Notes: generated by a model from the sequence alone, not told the origin. A DNA stretch of 64,000 nucleotides from Glycine soja (GCF_004193775.1 NC_041019.1:31480034-31544033), one strand, 5' to 3'; counted from the stretch's first letter, positions 21,604 through 33,949 are shown. Translations and numbers: made by a program.

Positions 21604-22801
21604 AATCAAGTGATTCTTTTTACTTGAAAGGTGATCATTTTAAGGCGTTGGACCTTAAAAATGATCCTTTTTACTTAGTAAGAAACTGAAATGATAAACT
21701 TTCAAAAACCCTATTTTTGTGGACGAGCTTGACTAGGCGAGTTGATTTTAGCCTTAGTTTCACTTTAGTTATTAGTCAATTCAATTTAAGAATGAGAAAT
21801 CCCAAAGAGAAAACGTCTGATTGATCTTTCGCTTTTATTTCACTTAAAGGTATTTTTTTATTATTATATTATTATTTTACCTCTTTTTTGATTTCCAACG
21901 TGGTTACGGGACGACCGAACGGTCGGAATTCATCTTAACCAAGATTAACGGATGATACAATTCAAATGATCGGTGGAAATTTATTTTATTTTTAGATTAA
22001 GCGAGAAATGACTTAAATAAATGGCTTAAGCACGTCAAAAGGGGGTATAAAAAGCAAATGAAAACGAGAATAAAAATACATGAAACAAAATGTGGACCAC
22101 CACGGGTACATAGAATGAATCGAAAAGCTCGGTTTGAGGTACTTACCCGTTGAAGACTGAACAAAACGAAGAACGAACGATGAATCTTGAAGAACGGTCG
22201 AGAATCTTCGCGTAATTACTCACGGAAACGTTACGGAAGCGCCTCGGCTTGGATTTTCTTCACGGAAACAATTTTCCTCAGCAATTTCGAGAGAGAGAGA
22301 AGTGCAAAGAAGGCTGAACCCTTTTCTTCTTCACTTCTCCCCCTATTTATAGCAAAATAGGGGAGAAGCTTGCCACCCAGCTCGCCTAGGCGAGCAAGGT
22401 TGCTTCCTCTAGAAGCAACAGCCTTCTGGAGGAATCTTCTGGAGGGCTCAAGTGGGCCCGGTTGCTATTTGCACCACCCTTTTTACTAAATGCACCCCCT
22501 TCTATTTTTTTGGTAATTCTTTTTCCGTAACGTTACGAAACTTTATGAATTTCGTAACGATACTTATTTTCCTTCCGCAAGGTTACGAATCCTTATGGAT
22601 TATGTATTTACTCTTTTTTAGCTTTCGAAGAAGTTACGGAAACTCACGGATTGCGCAAAAACACCTCTTTTCGATTTCCGCCACATTACGGAATTTCACG
22701 GATCGCGCAAGCCTGCTTCCTTTTGATTTCTGAGACGTCTCGGGACTTCATTTATTCCATGTCATCAAGTAATAATCCCCGGACGTAATTAGGGTATGAC
22801 A
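21604..22801 (-). repeat. Truncated 3' LTR of element B (inside left arm)
   Basis: Starts TGTCATACCC (reverse) at 22801 next to the polypurine tract and ends in U5 at 21604 before the hairpin and GCGACA end. It is almost the same as 11340-12537 and lacks the 55-bp segment of B's own 5' LTR. The TATA box and U3 are intact. Confidence 0.85.
22344..22351 (-). promoter_or_regulatory. LTR TATA box pointing left into EPRV
   Basis: TATAAATA on the minus strand. Transcription from here runs leftward through the antisense strand of the EPRV genes in the left arm. Mirror copy at 38420-38427. Confidence 0.65.
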
Positions 22802-23062
22802 GTTGCCCCTCTTTACTTACCTCTCATCGGAGATAAGAGGAAAGCAAAGATAGGACACTGATTTCGTCCGCCCTGCCCTTTCCGTGATGACTACTCTCGT
22901 CTCTACTCCTTCTTTTTTCTTCTGCACAAAACAAAATACTAACAACAACAAGAACAACAAATATAATATACATATACACATATACACATATTTGGCGAAG
23001 GAACCGATCCAGAAAACAACAGAATAACGTGCTTCCCAGTCACCAGAGGCTTCGCGCTTGAT
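22802..23062 (-). other. Polypurine tract and 3' untranslated region of element B
   Basis: 22802-22814 is the polypurine tract (AAAGAGGGGCAAC on the minus strand). Sequence to about 22998 equals 11150-11326 of A; after GCGAAG at about 22998 it departs from A and leads into the 123-bp repeats. Confidence 0.7.
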
Positions 23063-24720
23063 AATGGAGGACACATGAACAGCGCTAGGCAATGACATTC
23101 ATGTGGCTCTGAAAAAGGGTGAGAATGGAGGATTGCCTTGAGGGTCCTCACTTAGGCAATCATGAAACACAGCTCCAAACTCAAAAGTGGAGGACACATG
23201 AACAACCCTAAGCAATAACATTCATGTGGCTCCGAAAAAGGGTGAGAATGGAGGATTGCCTTGAGGGTCCTCACTTAGGCAATCATGAAACACAGCTCCA
23301 AACTCTAAAGTGGAGGACACATGAACAACCCTAAGCAATAACATTCCTGTGGCTCCGAAAAAGGGTGAGAATGGAGGATTGCCTTGAGGGTCCTCACTTA
23401 GGCAATCATGAAACACAGCTCCAAACTCGAAAGTGGAGGACACATGAACAGCGCTAGGCAATAACATTCATGTGGCTCTGAAAAAGGGTGAGAATGGAGG
23501 ATTGCCTTGAGGGTCCTTACTTAGGCAATCATGAAACACAGCTCCAAACTCAAAAGTGGAGGACACATGAACAGCCCTAAGCAATAACATTCATGTGGCT
23601 CCGAAAAAGGGTGAGAATAGAGGATTGCCTTGAGGGTCCTCACTTAGGCAATCATGAAACACAGCTCCAAACTCGAAAGTGGAGGACACATGAACAGCCC
23701 TAAGCAATAACATTCATGTGGCTCCGAAAAAGGGTGAGAATGGAGGATTGCCTTGAGGGTCCTCACTTAGGCAATCATGAAGCACAACTCCAAACTCGAA
23801 AGTGGAGGACACATGAACAGCCCTAAGCAATAACATTCATGTGGCTCCGAAAAGGGGTGAGAATGGAGGATTTCCTTGAGGGTCCTCACTTAGGCAATCA
23901 TGAAACACAGCTCCAAACTCTAAAGTGGAGGACACATGAACAGCCCTAAGCAATAACATTCATGTGGCTCCGAAAAAGGGTGAGAATGGAGGATTGCCTT
24001 GAGGGTCCTCACTTAGGCAATCATGAAACACAGCTCCAAACTCGAAAGTGGAGGACACATGAACAGCCGTAAGCAATAACATTCATGTGGCTCCGAAAAA
24101 GGGTGAGAATGGAGGATTGCCTTCAGGGTCCTCACTTAGGCAATCATGAAACATAGCTCCAAACTCGAAAGTGGAGGACACATGAACAGCCCTAAGCAAT
24201 AACATTCATGTGTCTCTGAAAAAGGGTGAGAATGGAGGATTGCCTTGAGGGTCCTAACTTAGGCAATCATGAAACCCAGCTCCAAACTCGAAAGTGGAGG
24301 ACCCATGAACAGCCCTAAGGAATAACATTCATGTGGCTCCGAAAAGGGATGAGAATGGAGGATTGCCTTGAGGGTCCTCACTTAGGCAATCATGAAACAC
24401 AGCTCCAAACTCGAAAGTGGAGGACAGATGAACAGCCCTAAGCAATAACATTCATGTGGCTCCGAATAGGGGTGAGAATGGAGGATTGCCTTGAGGGTCC
24501 TCACTTAGGCAATCATGAAACACAGCTCCAAACTCGAAAGTGGAGGACACATGAACAGCCCTAAGCAATAACATTCATGTGGCTCCGAAAAAGGGTGAGA
24601 ATGGAGGATTGCCTTGAGGGTCCTCACTTAGGCAATGATGAAACACAGCTCCAAACTCGAAAGTGGAGGACACATGAACAACCCTAAGCAATGACATTCA
24701 TGTGGCTCCGAAAAAGGGTG
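23063..24720 (-). repeat. 123-bp tandem repeat, about 13.5 copies
   Basis: The word AACA(A/G)CCCTAAG recurs at 23201, 23324 and 23447, an exact 123-bp step, and the units continue with few substitutions to 24720. 123 bp equals 41 codons, and one minus-strand frame is open over pairs of units, but stops elsewhere argue against translation. High identity between units indicates recent amplification. Absent from A. Confidence 0.9.
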
Positions 24721-26590
24721 TTGGCGGGACCGAACGGTTCACCGGGTTTTTCCACCTAAAAGGATAACATGCTTTTTGCAAAGAAAAATAAATCATTCGC
24801 GAGAGCACCACATCTTAGAGAAACAATATACTTGTGCCAAGGGTAATCTTCCTTGTAACCGAGAACGAAGGGTAGGATGTCAACTTCTAGCTTTCAAATG
24901 AACACGTAGGGGAAACATGGGGCTAAGCTGAAAATAAATCACTCATAGTGTATAAAACTCACAAGGCAAGTGTCTTATCCTATTCCCAAACCATAACTGC
25001 ACCATGACTCTATTTTGCACGCGACTTCCTATCGAATCATAGATCAAACGTACGATCACGGACCAATAGGATTTTCTCGAGGTCAGCGTTTTTGGAGAGG
25101 AAGCTGGGTGTTTCAGTCTTTTCCTCTTTGTTCATGTGGGGTGGGATATTGCCAGTCAAGAATGATTCTGAGTGGCAATCTGGCTTTGAAGAATTTCTGT
25201 CTTCTTTCTTTCATTGATCGAGAATTGCTTCTTTTCCCTTTTCACTTCTTTTCGACCTTTGATCGGGAATCCTTCTTTCCTTTCTTCTGTTCTTTTCTTG
25301 ATTTTCATCTTTTTCTTTTTCTTTCTTTCCATTTCTTCCTTCTTTTTTCTTTTTACTTCTCCTTCCCCATCCCTTTCCTTGGGAAATCGGGTTTTAGCAT
25401 TCTATTCGCTCTCCCTTGAGGAGATTCCACTGTCCTTTGCTTCGGGGGAAGGAATGAGGGTTCTTTTTTTACAGGCCAAGGTTCAAAAAGGTCTAAGGTT
25501 ATGTCTCAATGGGGTCTTTTATCGTGGGAACCCAATCTTGATATCTGGGGCGAAACAAATTTGGGTGTCAAGGTGTCAGTCTCGGGCCGAACTCCCCTAT
25601 CACTCCATAAGGCACGCGTGACAGTGATGATTTGAAAACAACGTGCAAAATTAGTCATGGCTACAGCCAGGTGGGCACTCAAGCATCCCTTTTATGGCAT
25701 TGTGATACTACGGTTGGGAATTTACACAGACAGACCCAACGTTTCCAAGTTATGTTCTTTCATCAGTTCAATGAATTCATCCATCCTTATCTCGGTTCAT
25801 TCCGGAAAATAAACTCTTAGCATCAGTCCCTTGTTTCCAGAAGATGCGTTTGCTCTTTACGAATGATTTATACTTCTTAACTATAACATGTCGACCTTTG
25901 CGGTCTTTCTTTCTCTTTACTTTTTTGTTTTATTTTAATATACGTTCACTACAACTATACACCTATGGTCCTTTATGAGGAAAACCTTTCTTTGTGCATC
26001 TATATTTTTATACATGACAAACTTTTTTTGTACACGCATTAGAACTCTTCTTTTTACGTCACACGGTCTATATACAAACCCTATTTACATTCAAAGATTT
26101 TTCCTTTTTCCCAACACACACTTATGGTTCACACAAAAGTTTCTTCATATACACTCGTTGCTCACACACACAAGAATTCCTTTCCACGCATCATTTACAC
26201 ACAAAGACCTTCTATACACATTTTCCTTTTACATACATGTATAGATAAAAACCTTTTTCATTTCTTTATGAACATGACTTTTATTCACAACGCTTCTTTC
26301 TTTTTATTAGGATTTTTGGTTCATTTTATTTTTAGGACGACGTTCCTAAATGAAAAACACTACACGGTTCCGGAATTTCAACAAACATTATTGACAACAA
26401 TGAAACAAGTATCGACGTAACAACTCAAACGATATGTATGTACAAAACAAATGACAATCAACACGAAACAAACGTTAGTCCCTCAAGTCATGTAAATGAT
26501 AAAGGATGAAACATAAAAGAACATGAATCTGGGGATCCCACGGTCATGTGGCTCCGCATGCCACCGATCTCTTGGGACACGGTAACAAAA
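24721..26590 (-). other. Element B 3' module, diverged first copy
   Basis: Non-coding by my reading. 24900-25830 is a diverged copy of 26900-27900 (shared order: AAGTGT...TTATCCTA, GATCACGGA(C/T)CAATAGGA, CACTCAAGCATC, a TTCC(A/G)AA(A/G)TTATGTTCTTT-like block). Rich in TTCTTTTT runs at 25200-25400. 25830-26420 is AT-rich with ACACA/CTTTT runs and no gene. Confidence 0.55.
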
Positions 26591-28374
26591 AGTGGGGTGG
26601 TCGACAAAAGCAGGGCTTTTGCTCCTACGTATCCTCAATTTGTGATGAGGAACTCAGACCTACGTAGTTCTTGATAACTGTGAGACTAAAAATAGTCTCA
26701 GTGTTTTCTTCACTAAAATGCGAACATGCTTCAGTAAAGAGACAAAACTTCCAACTGATTAGAGCAACATATGCTTTTTTTGATGAAAAATGATGTGTCT
26801 ATCGGGGAAGGAGAGTATGCTAATGAAATTTTCTCATAACCGTAAATGAGATTTTGGATGTTAGCATTTCATTTCTAAGCGACCATTTAGAGGAAACACT
26901 GGGTCCAACAAAGATAGGAGAAAATCACTCAAAGTGTATCAATCTCACACAGGTAAGTGTTTTATCCTAATTCCGAACCATAGATATGTCATGACTTGAT
27001 TTTGCAAATCATTTCCTATCAAATCAAAGATTACATGCGTGATCATGGATCAATAGGACTTTTTCTTGGGAATGGTTTGTTTTTTCTTGGTGGGAAATTT
27101 GGCTTTGAGTGTTTCTGCCTTTTCCTTTTCTGTGTTTGTTTAGTGCGTGGCGAGAAAGTCGCTAGCGCACAGGATTTTGGTTGGCAATCAAAGGGAGAGG
27201 ACCACTTTGGGTCGTGGTTTCCTTTTTCTTGGTTACTTGGTGACAATTCTGTACTGTTCAGATATTGTCTGGTCCAAAGACCTTTCTGCATATTTCTTTT
27301 TCTTCCGATCCTTGATCGAGAATTTTTCTTTCTTTTCTTTGCTTTCTCCCATTCTTTCATTGGGAATTTTCTTTCTTTTTTGTGTCTTCTCCCTTTCTTG
27401 GTTTGGGAATTTTCTTTTCTTTTTGTGTCTTCTCCCTTTCTTGGATTGGGAATTTTCCTTCTCTTTGTGTTTTTTTTTTCGAGGGCAAGGATTGACATTC
27501 TCACCCGGGGTCAAGGTTTATGGTAAGTTGGGATTTTGGCTCAAGGCTTGTAGAATGGCTGGTCATGATACATGTCAGGATTTTGGCCAGCGGTTCAGGG
27601 ATAAAGGGGATGTCCCCACATTATTCCCATGATACACATGCAACAAATGATGATTAGGAAATTTTATGCAAAACTGGTCATGCATGCACCCATGTGGACA
27701 CTCAAGCATCAAGTTTTTATGGTCATGTGACACTAGGGCTCAGGATTTATTTTCCTCTATTTTTAAGTCAACCCAGTATTTCCAAAATATGTTCTTTTAT
27801 CAATTTGTGCATTCATCTGAGTCCATTTTGGGCGTCCGGGAAAATTTTCACAGCATTCACCCTTCAGGTGTATACACATTCTTTCAAAAACTAGTTATGA
27901 TCAGTAAAATCTTTCAAAGAAAAGTTGGAAATTATCTCTTTTCACAAGCATGTTGTTTTTTAGCTAGACAACCTTTATTATTTTTTATTTTCTATTTTTT
28001 TTCTTCCTTCTTATTCTTTTCTTGCTCGCTCTCTTTTTGCTCTCTTTTTTCCCATGAGGTATTTTGCTACCTAAACATACATATATTTTTGTGAAGTATT
28101 TTGCTACATACATGCGTGTCCCAGGTATCTTGCTACCTAAACATACATATATATGTTTTGTGAGATATTTTTGCTATATACATGCATATCCAAGGTATTT
28201 TGCTACCTAAACATACATATATATATTTTGTGTGAGGTATGACTACCTTCCGAGCTTGTGCTTGTTTTATCCTAGGATCAAGAGCAACTAGGTGTGTCCT
28301 ACTATTACTTGAGAAACAAAGGTGATCAAATAACAAGAAGAGATTTAAAAGGTACTAGGTTGCCTCCTAGTAGC
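26591..28374 (-). other. Element B 3' module, second copy
   Basis: Starts with the hairpin-containing segment (CAAAAGC AGG GCTTTTG, 26598-26640) followed by TACGTA words, also found in the LTR. 26900-28340 matches 47600-48900 of element C in the same orientation and 43958-45285 in reverse. It carries four GGTAT(C/T)TTGCTACCTAAAC repeats at 28060-28220. No coding region is supported; pyrimidine-rich runs give chance hydrophobic or Lys-rich frames. Confidence 0.55.
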
Positions 28375-28773
28375 GCTTCTTTAACGTCTTGAGCTGGACG
28401 CGTGATGGCTTGTCGGTCACGGACCTAGTACTTTGCTTACCTTTGGCTCTAGACTTGGTCGCTTATTGGTCGGCCATGGGTCGTAAGCAACGCTCTAACC
28501 TTTTTGTGGATGAGCTGAGGTGAACTCTAGAGGTGATGGCGGTGCGTCTGTTGCCCACTGCCGGCCATCCCCAGGCTGTTGTGGTATTCCGCCCTGTGCC
28601 TGCCTAGGGACGCAGTACTTCTTGATGAAAGCTCGATTAGTAGGGGGCCTGATGCCCTTGCTGGAGGTGACAGGCACTCCGTAGAACTGACACAGACCCG
28701 TAATTAGAGCTTGAAAACTTCAAGACCCTGTTGGACTTCTTCGAGTCCACTGGGTGTCTTGCAGGCGCGATCC
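28375..28773 (-). pseudogene. Putative plant transposon protein C-terminal exon (element B)
   Basis: On the minus strand, 28677-28495 encodes PVTSSKGIRPPTNRAFIKK followed by a Gln/Pro-rich tail, which resembles the C-terminal part of legume retroelement ORFs that I recall as the 'putative plant transposon protein' domain (PF20167-like). The function is unknown. The same sequence occurs in element C at about 49080-49250. The exon seems to be preceded by a splice acceptor (TTTGCAG at 28774-28780). Domain naming is from memory. Confidence 0.5.
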
Positions 28774-29215
28774 CTGCAAACAATAGATGAAATCAGAAAT
28801 CAGTTGAGCGATGTGCATACTTACCTATGATGATGTGACCTTGCCGGGGGAACGGGCACCCTGTAGGACTACAGAGGCCCGTAACTAGAGCTGGAAACCC
28901 CAGGGCCCTGTTGGACTTCTCCGGGTCCACTGGGTGTCTTTGTGGGTGCCATTCCTGCAAACAATACATGGTATCAGAAATCAGTTGAACCATATGTATA
29001 CTTACCTATGTCACGATGGCATGACCTCGCTGGGGGAACGGGCACCCTATAGGGCTGACAGAGGCTCGTAATCAGAGCTGGAAACCCCAGGGCCCTGTTG
29101 GACTTCTTCGGGCCCACTGGGCGTCTTGTGGGCGCGATCCCTGCAAACAATAGATGACATCGGAAATCAATTGAACCATGCGCATACTTACCTATGTCAT
29201 GACGGCACAGATCAA
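28774..29215 (-). repeat. About 183-bp tandem unit with splice-site-like borders
   Basis: Three TTTGCAG/GG(A/C) acceptor-like junctions (exon borders 28773, 28954, 29140) and three ATAG/GTAAGTAT donor-like junctions (28824, 29005, 29191) recur with steps of 181 and 186 bp. The interval between donor and acceptor is 51 bp each time; the exon-like part is 130-135 bp and encodes PALVTGLC-like sequence. Two further units are in C (49354-49590). Confidence 0.6.
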
Positions 29216-29539
29216 CCGATACATCTGCAGGGGGAGATTGGCATTGTGGTCGCCGGGCAGAATGTTACTAAATAGCAACGTCATCCATATCCATGTAAAA
29301 GTGGTCATGTTGGTGCGCATGATCCACACTCGTCTTTTTGCAGCGGCACGGGTGAAATCTTGCCCCGGTATGCATAGTAGATGTGTGATAGCCTCCCTCT
29401 CTGGATGTGCTCGTACAGTTGGTTGCCCTCTAATATCAAGGGGTGACCCAGGAACTGATAAAAGGAAACTACCGGCCCCTTAACCGGGAGCGCAAGTCTC
29501 GGTTAAGCATCTAAGGGCAAAGGACCTTATATTCTCTTA
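29216..29539 (-). other. Element B sequence between exon repeats and 24-bp array
   Basis: Homologous to 49600-49764 in C. No clear gene. Presumably further 5' part of the same transposon-protein-like ORF, now degraded. Confidence 0.4.
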
Positions 29540-29968
29540 AGGTGTGGATATGGAGCACACTGAATATGAGGACGCGTAGCCTTCTAAAGGCGAGGGCGTG
29601 CAGCCCTCTGAAGTTCAGGACGTGCCGCCTTTTGAAGGCGAGGGAGTGTAGCCCTATGATGGCGAGGACGTGCAGTCCTCTAAAGGTGAGGGCGTGTCAC
29701 CCTTTGAAAATGGGGGACATGTAGTCCTCTGATGGCGAGGACGTGTAGTCCTCAAAAGGTGAGGACGTGTAGTCCTCTGAAGGTGAGGGCGTGTAGCCCT
29801 ACAAAGGTGAAGGTACATGACCCTTTGACGACGAGGATGTGTAGTCCTCTGAAGTTGAAGACGTGTAGTCCTCTGAAGGCGAGGGCGTGCGGCCCTTTGA
29901 AGGCGAGGACGTGTAGTCCTCTAATGGCGAGGACATGTAGCCCTCTGAAGAAGATAGGTACTAGTACC
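29540..29968 (-). repeat. 24-bp minisatellite of element B (about 17 units)
   Basis: Units of 24 bp with the hairpin GAGGAC-GTGTA-GTCCTC or its GGGC/GCCC form, ending at the palindrome GGTACTAGTACC (29957-29968). More diverged between units than the array in C. Confidence 0.85.
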
Positions 29969-30430
29969 CAAGGGTCCACCTTTATGAGAAAACAAGAGGT
30001 CGGCCCATCGAGAGGGCCGGTCATCCAACAAGATTGGACACGAGATGTAGGAAATCTATGCAATTAACATGATATTTAGGGATGCAGACGCATGCAACCT
30101 TTGTTGTGAAATTTGGTAACGCTGACCCCATATGAAACAATGCAATGCAATGGAAAGTTGCACAATGTTCATGACATTCTTTCCCTATTTTGTGATTTTG
30201 ATTTTGATTTAATCTTTTTGGAAAACACAGATTGACTGTCCTTTTGAAAAAGGTGATAATTCATGCAACCTTATCCTATCTTTTGCAAATCCCTCTGGGA
30301 ACTCCCTCAGAGTGTATATTTTGTTTGATTTAGTCACTTGACCATTTTGGAGTGACGGGAATGGAGCCGTTTGACGTTTAATCAATCTATTGAAATTCTA
30401 GGATTGTCTCCCTTTTTTTCTTGTTTAAAA
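29969..30430 (-). other. Element B non-coding stretch, counterpart of 10541-10968
   Basis: Matches A reversed, including the AAAACACAGA and TCATGCAACCTTATCCTATC words. No gene is seen. Confidence 0.5.
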
Positions 30431-30800
30431 ACATCGACGGGTGAGAACTTTTGATCTGCCCCTATGTTCACTTGAGGCTCATGCACGATGCCCCTCATTG
30501 CCCCAGTGTAAGGCTTTGAGGTACCGATTGTTATCTTTTGTCATGACCTATTAGCTGGGAACCTATTGGGTGAAAACTTCTAATCTGTCCCTAGGTTCGC
30601 TTGAGGTTTTTGCATGGTGCCTTTCATTGCCCCAGTGTAGGGCTTTGAGGTACAATCGTTGTCTTTCGTCATGACCTTGTAGCAAGGAACCTATTGGGTG
30701 AGAACTTCTAATCTGCCCCTAGGTTCGTTTGAGGTTTATGCATGGGGCCTTTCATTGCCCCAGTGTAGGGCTTAGAGGTACCAATTGTTGTCTTGTTTTC
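30431..30800 (-). repeat. About 125-bp tandem repeat of element B, three copies
   Basis: Reverse-strand counterpart of 10163-10540, with GTCATGACCT and CATTGCCCCAGTGTA recurring about every 120 bp. Confidence 0.65.
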
Positions 30801-31785
30801 ACAACCTCGCAGTGAGGAAGAATGAAAGATGCAGTTGATTCTTGCAAAAAGAATTTTCCAAGGACGAGAAATAGTTGAAGGATCTTTCAGTTGATGGATT
30901 AAGTCAAATGACTCCTATGTAGAAGCAAGATGTTTTGATGTCTTGATGATGCTAAAGGATCAAGTGCTTCTAAGTTATATGAAGAAGTTGATCTCTAGAA
31001 TCTTTAGGAAGAAGTTTCCAAATTGAAAATACAAAAGGTTTGACCAAAGAATTCTATCATTTCAAATTGAGATTTTCTCTATGGTAATCGATTACCGGCA
31101 GTTGAAAATGTTTATTACAGTCACTAGAAATTTGAATTCAAAATTTATAATGTGTAATTGATTACACATGGATGGTAATTGATTACCAACAGTTTATTGA
31201 ACGTTTTAATTCAAATTTTTAAAACCTGTAATCGATTACACAAGTCTTGTAATCGATTGATTACACAAGTCTTGTAATCGATTACCAGAGGGGATTTTCA
31301 GAAAATAATTTCCAAGAGTCACATCTATCAAATGTTTTATGAATGGCCATCAAAGGTCTATTTATATGTAACTTGGAAACACGAATCTAAAGAGAGTTTT
31401 CATTGCCAAAAAGTTTTATCCTCTCAAAAGATTAAGAGTTTTTCTGAACTGAAATGTTTTATCCTCTCAAAAAGATTCCTTGGTCAACCACTTGCATATT
31501 CAATAAGGAATTTTGATTGATCTTCACTGTACAATCTATCTCTTTTAAGAGAGATCTCTTCTTCTCTTCTTCTTATTTCTGAAAAGGGATTAAGAGACCG
31601 TGGCTCTCTTGTTGTAGGGGATTCTTGAACACAAGGGAAGGGTTGTCCCTGTGTGCATTGTTAATCCGAAAAGAGAGAGTGAAAGTTTAATTGGGGAATA
31701 ATCTTTGTATCTTAATTCAACCCCCCTTTTTCTTAAGGTAACTAAGGCCAACATCCTATTCTTGATAACTCACTTCTCTCTAAAA
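30795..31785. mobile_element. Nested LTR-like insertion in element B
   Basis: Same block as 8988-10185 of A on the other strand, including the GTAATCGATTAC palindromes (31080-31290). A local direct duplication of about 26 bp lies at 31235-31285. Shorter than the A copy by about 200 bp. Confidence 0.5.
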
Positions 31786-32216
31786 AGACAAACTTTCCGG
31801 AATGAGGTCACATGGACGTCTTGAAAACAACAGTCAATCAAATGCTTCTCTTTTTTTTATTTTGAAACTTATTTGTTTTGAACTTTACACGTTGTTTTAC
31901 GGCAGGCCCCCCCCCCAACGTGCAAGACGAGTAATCTCTGATTGAATGGTCTTGGAAGTCCAAACTCAGGAGCACAGGTCGCTTGAGCAAATGGACCAAT
32001 GGCTTGCACCCACATTCCGGTGAAAGTTGAATAAGCAAAGATGCGTTTGTGAGAGGATGAGGGACAAAGATATCAACTTTATCTATTTCATTTAACATTG
32101 TAACTGTGGTTTACAATAATGGTACAAACTTGAAAATCCTGATGAGTTATTTAGAGACATCTAACAACAGCTTTCAAAATTGCCCCATGTGTGGCATCTC
32201 TTGTCAATGTCAGGAT
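31786..32216 (-). other. Post-gag remnant of element B
   Basis: Counterpart of 8511-8987. A readable piece at 32098-31838 on the minus strand has no recognised domain. No protease or RT is present. Confidence 0.45.
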
Positions 32217-33949
32217 TTACACGTGATTCTCCTTAAATTTCAGCCAGCCTGCATCAATTAGACCTTGCACCTTACGCTTCAGGCCCCTACAATGCTCAAT
32301 GGAATGCCCCGGGGCTTCTCCGTGACAAGCACACGTTGCGTTCGAGTCGTATTCTCGGAGAAATGGAGGTTGATGAACCTTGGCTGGGGTTATGGCTACC
32401 ATTGAATTATCAAGTAGATATGGGAGCAAGTTAGCATAGGACACTGGAATTGGGGTGAATTCTACAGGCTTTTTCACTGCAAAATTCATTTCTTGGTTGG
32501 TGTTTTGGTTTATGCTAAAGGTGGTGTTTGTCATTGGAAGTGCGGTAGGTAGGCTTTGTGGTTGATTTTAGGGATGGCCTTTGTGGATGACTGGGCGGTG
32601 GGTAAGGAGAAGGTTGGTTATTGGCTGAGTAATGACATTGTTGGGTTGGTGGGAAACTTGGCTGTATAGGAATGGCAGTCACAGCACGGGCTTCTCCTTC
32701 ATCCCCACCCTCTTCATTTGCTCCAGTTTTCTCATTCGTCCAAGCAGGATGACTAAATTTTCCTTTTTTCAGACCCATATCGATCCTTTCACTGGCAAAG
32801 ACCAAATCCGCAAAGCTTTGAAGGTGCGTAACCCACCATTTTTCCTAGTAGAATACTGGTAATGTGTCTACAATCATTGTCATCATTTTTTCGTCATTGA
32901 GGTGCCACTTAAGCTGCCAGGTTCTCCACCTTTGGGCGTATTCTCTGAAAGATCCATGCCCCTTTTTTTTGCACATATTTTGTAGTTGCATCCTATCCGA
33001 AGCCATTATACCGACACTGCCTAACGAAGGCAACCATTAGGTCCTCCCAGGAATGGACTCGGGAAGGTTCCAAGTTAGTGTACCCGGTAACAACTACCCC
33101 AGTAAGACTTTCTTGGAAGGAATGTATCAACAATTCCTCATCTTTTGCGTATGCCCCCATCTTCCGACAATACATCTTTAGATGGTTCTTGGGGCAAGTA
33201 ATCCCCTTGTACTTGTCAAAGTCCAGCACCTTGAACTTGAGAGGGGTGATGATATTGGGTATTGGGAACAACTCTTCTAGGTTAGCAAAGGAATAATCTT
33301 CACCTCCTTCAATGGCCCTGAGCCTTTCCTTTAGATGATCCAACTTTCCCATTTCTGCCATAGCATGAGGGTTTTTACTTGTTGTGGAATGCTAGAGGTG
33401 TAGTTGTGGGTGATACTGAGGGCCCTCCAAAGGGTTTTGTAGGGGTATACCACCAACTGCTTGCCCTTCAGTGGCATATCCGAGCCAAGGCTCGAATTCG
33501 GCTAGATTGTGATGGGGAATTTCATGTGTCTCCCCCATGGTTTAAGAGACATGTGCATGAACAGTTTGGGGTTGTCGGCTCTCAATGGGTATAGGAGTGG
33601 AGTTATTGACATCCTCATTGAGAGTGTACGCCACATTGGGCGGTGTATAGTTGGGAGGCAGGCCTTGTGGCGGGAAGGCGTGCTTGTTTGGATTTTGCAC
33701 ATCATGGAGGCCGTCCCTACTTCCCAAATCTTTGCCTACCATATCTAAGGTCGGATGATTCATTTGGTTGAGGCCAGATGGGGACGTCGGGTTCACCTTA
33801 GCAACAACGCTGGTAGCGGCAATTGCAACTGCATTGGCTTCCATTATCTTCTTCACGCTCATCATGGCCTCCATCATTGCGGCCATTTGCTCTTTCATGG
33901 CCTCCATGTCGGCCTTCATCTTCTCTTGTATCTCCTCTAGTTCACCCAT
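32217..33949 (-). pseudogene. Ogre-like gag of element B
   Basis: Minus-strand pieces 33949-33542, 33361-32993, 33033-32845, 32805-32515 and 32534-32217 follow the same order as gag of A: Met/Glu/Ala helix starting MGELEEIQEKMKADMEAMKE, Pro-rich region, gag domain (LDFDKYKGITCPKNHLKMYC, SLTGVVVTGYTNLEPSRVH), a Pro/Gln spacer, and the CACHGEAPGHSIEHC knuckle. A stop and several frameshifts separate them. It is more complete than the A copy because the 32515-32805 spacer is intact. The start was chosen at 33949 because upstream codons differ in character. Confidence 0.75.

Larger units (their letters stand above)
17364..22988 (+). repeat. Left arm of a 5625-bp inverted repeat
   Basis: Every landmark x in this arm has its reverse complement at 60771 minus x in 37783-43407: ORF ends 18214/42557, 19368/41403, 20536/40235, 22452/38319. 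No net indel occurs along 5625 bp. Encoded segments differ at only a handful of residues. Outer boundary 17364/43407 and inner boundary 22988/37783 are set by the first mismatching bases read by eye. The arms are separated by 14.8 kb of element B and EPRV. Confidence 0.93.

Noticed and set aside
23222..23467. 81-codon frame over two 123-bp repeat units
   Set aside because: Stops in other units and no domain; it follows from the repeat length.
25015..27632. Phe/Leu-rich hydrophobic frames and Lys-rich antisense frames (25015-25621, 26996-27632, 44457-44861)
   Set aside because: They come from pyrimidine-rich TTCTTTT runs; the diverged copies do not keep the frames.
28774..28824. A definite 51-bp spliceosomal intron
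   Set aside because: Below usual plant intron length and readable through in one frame; kept only as a candidate finding.
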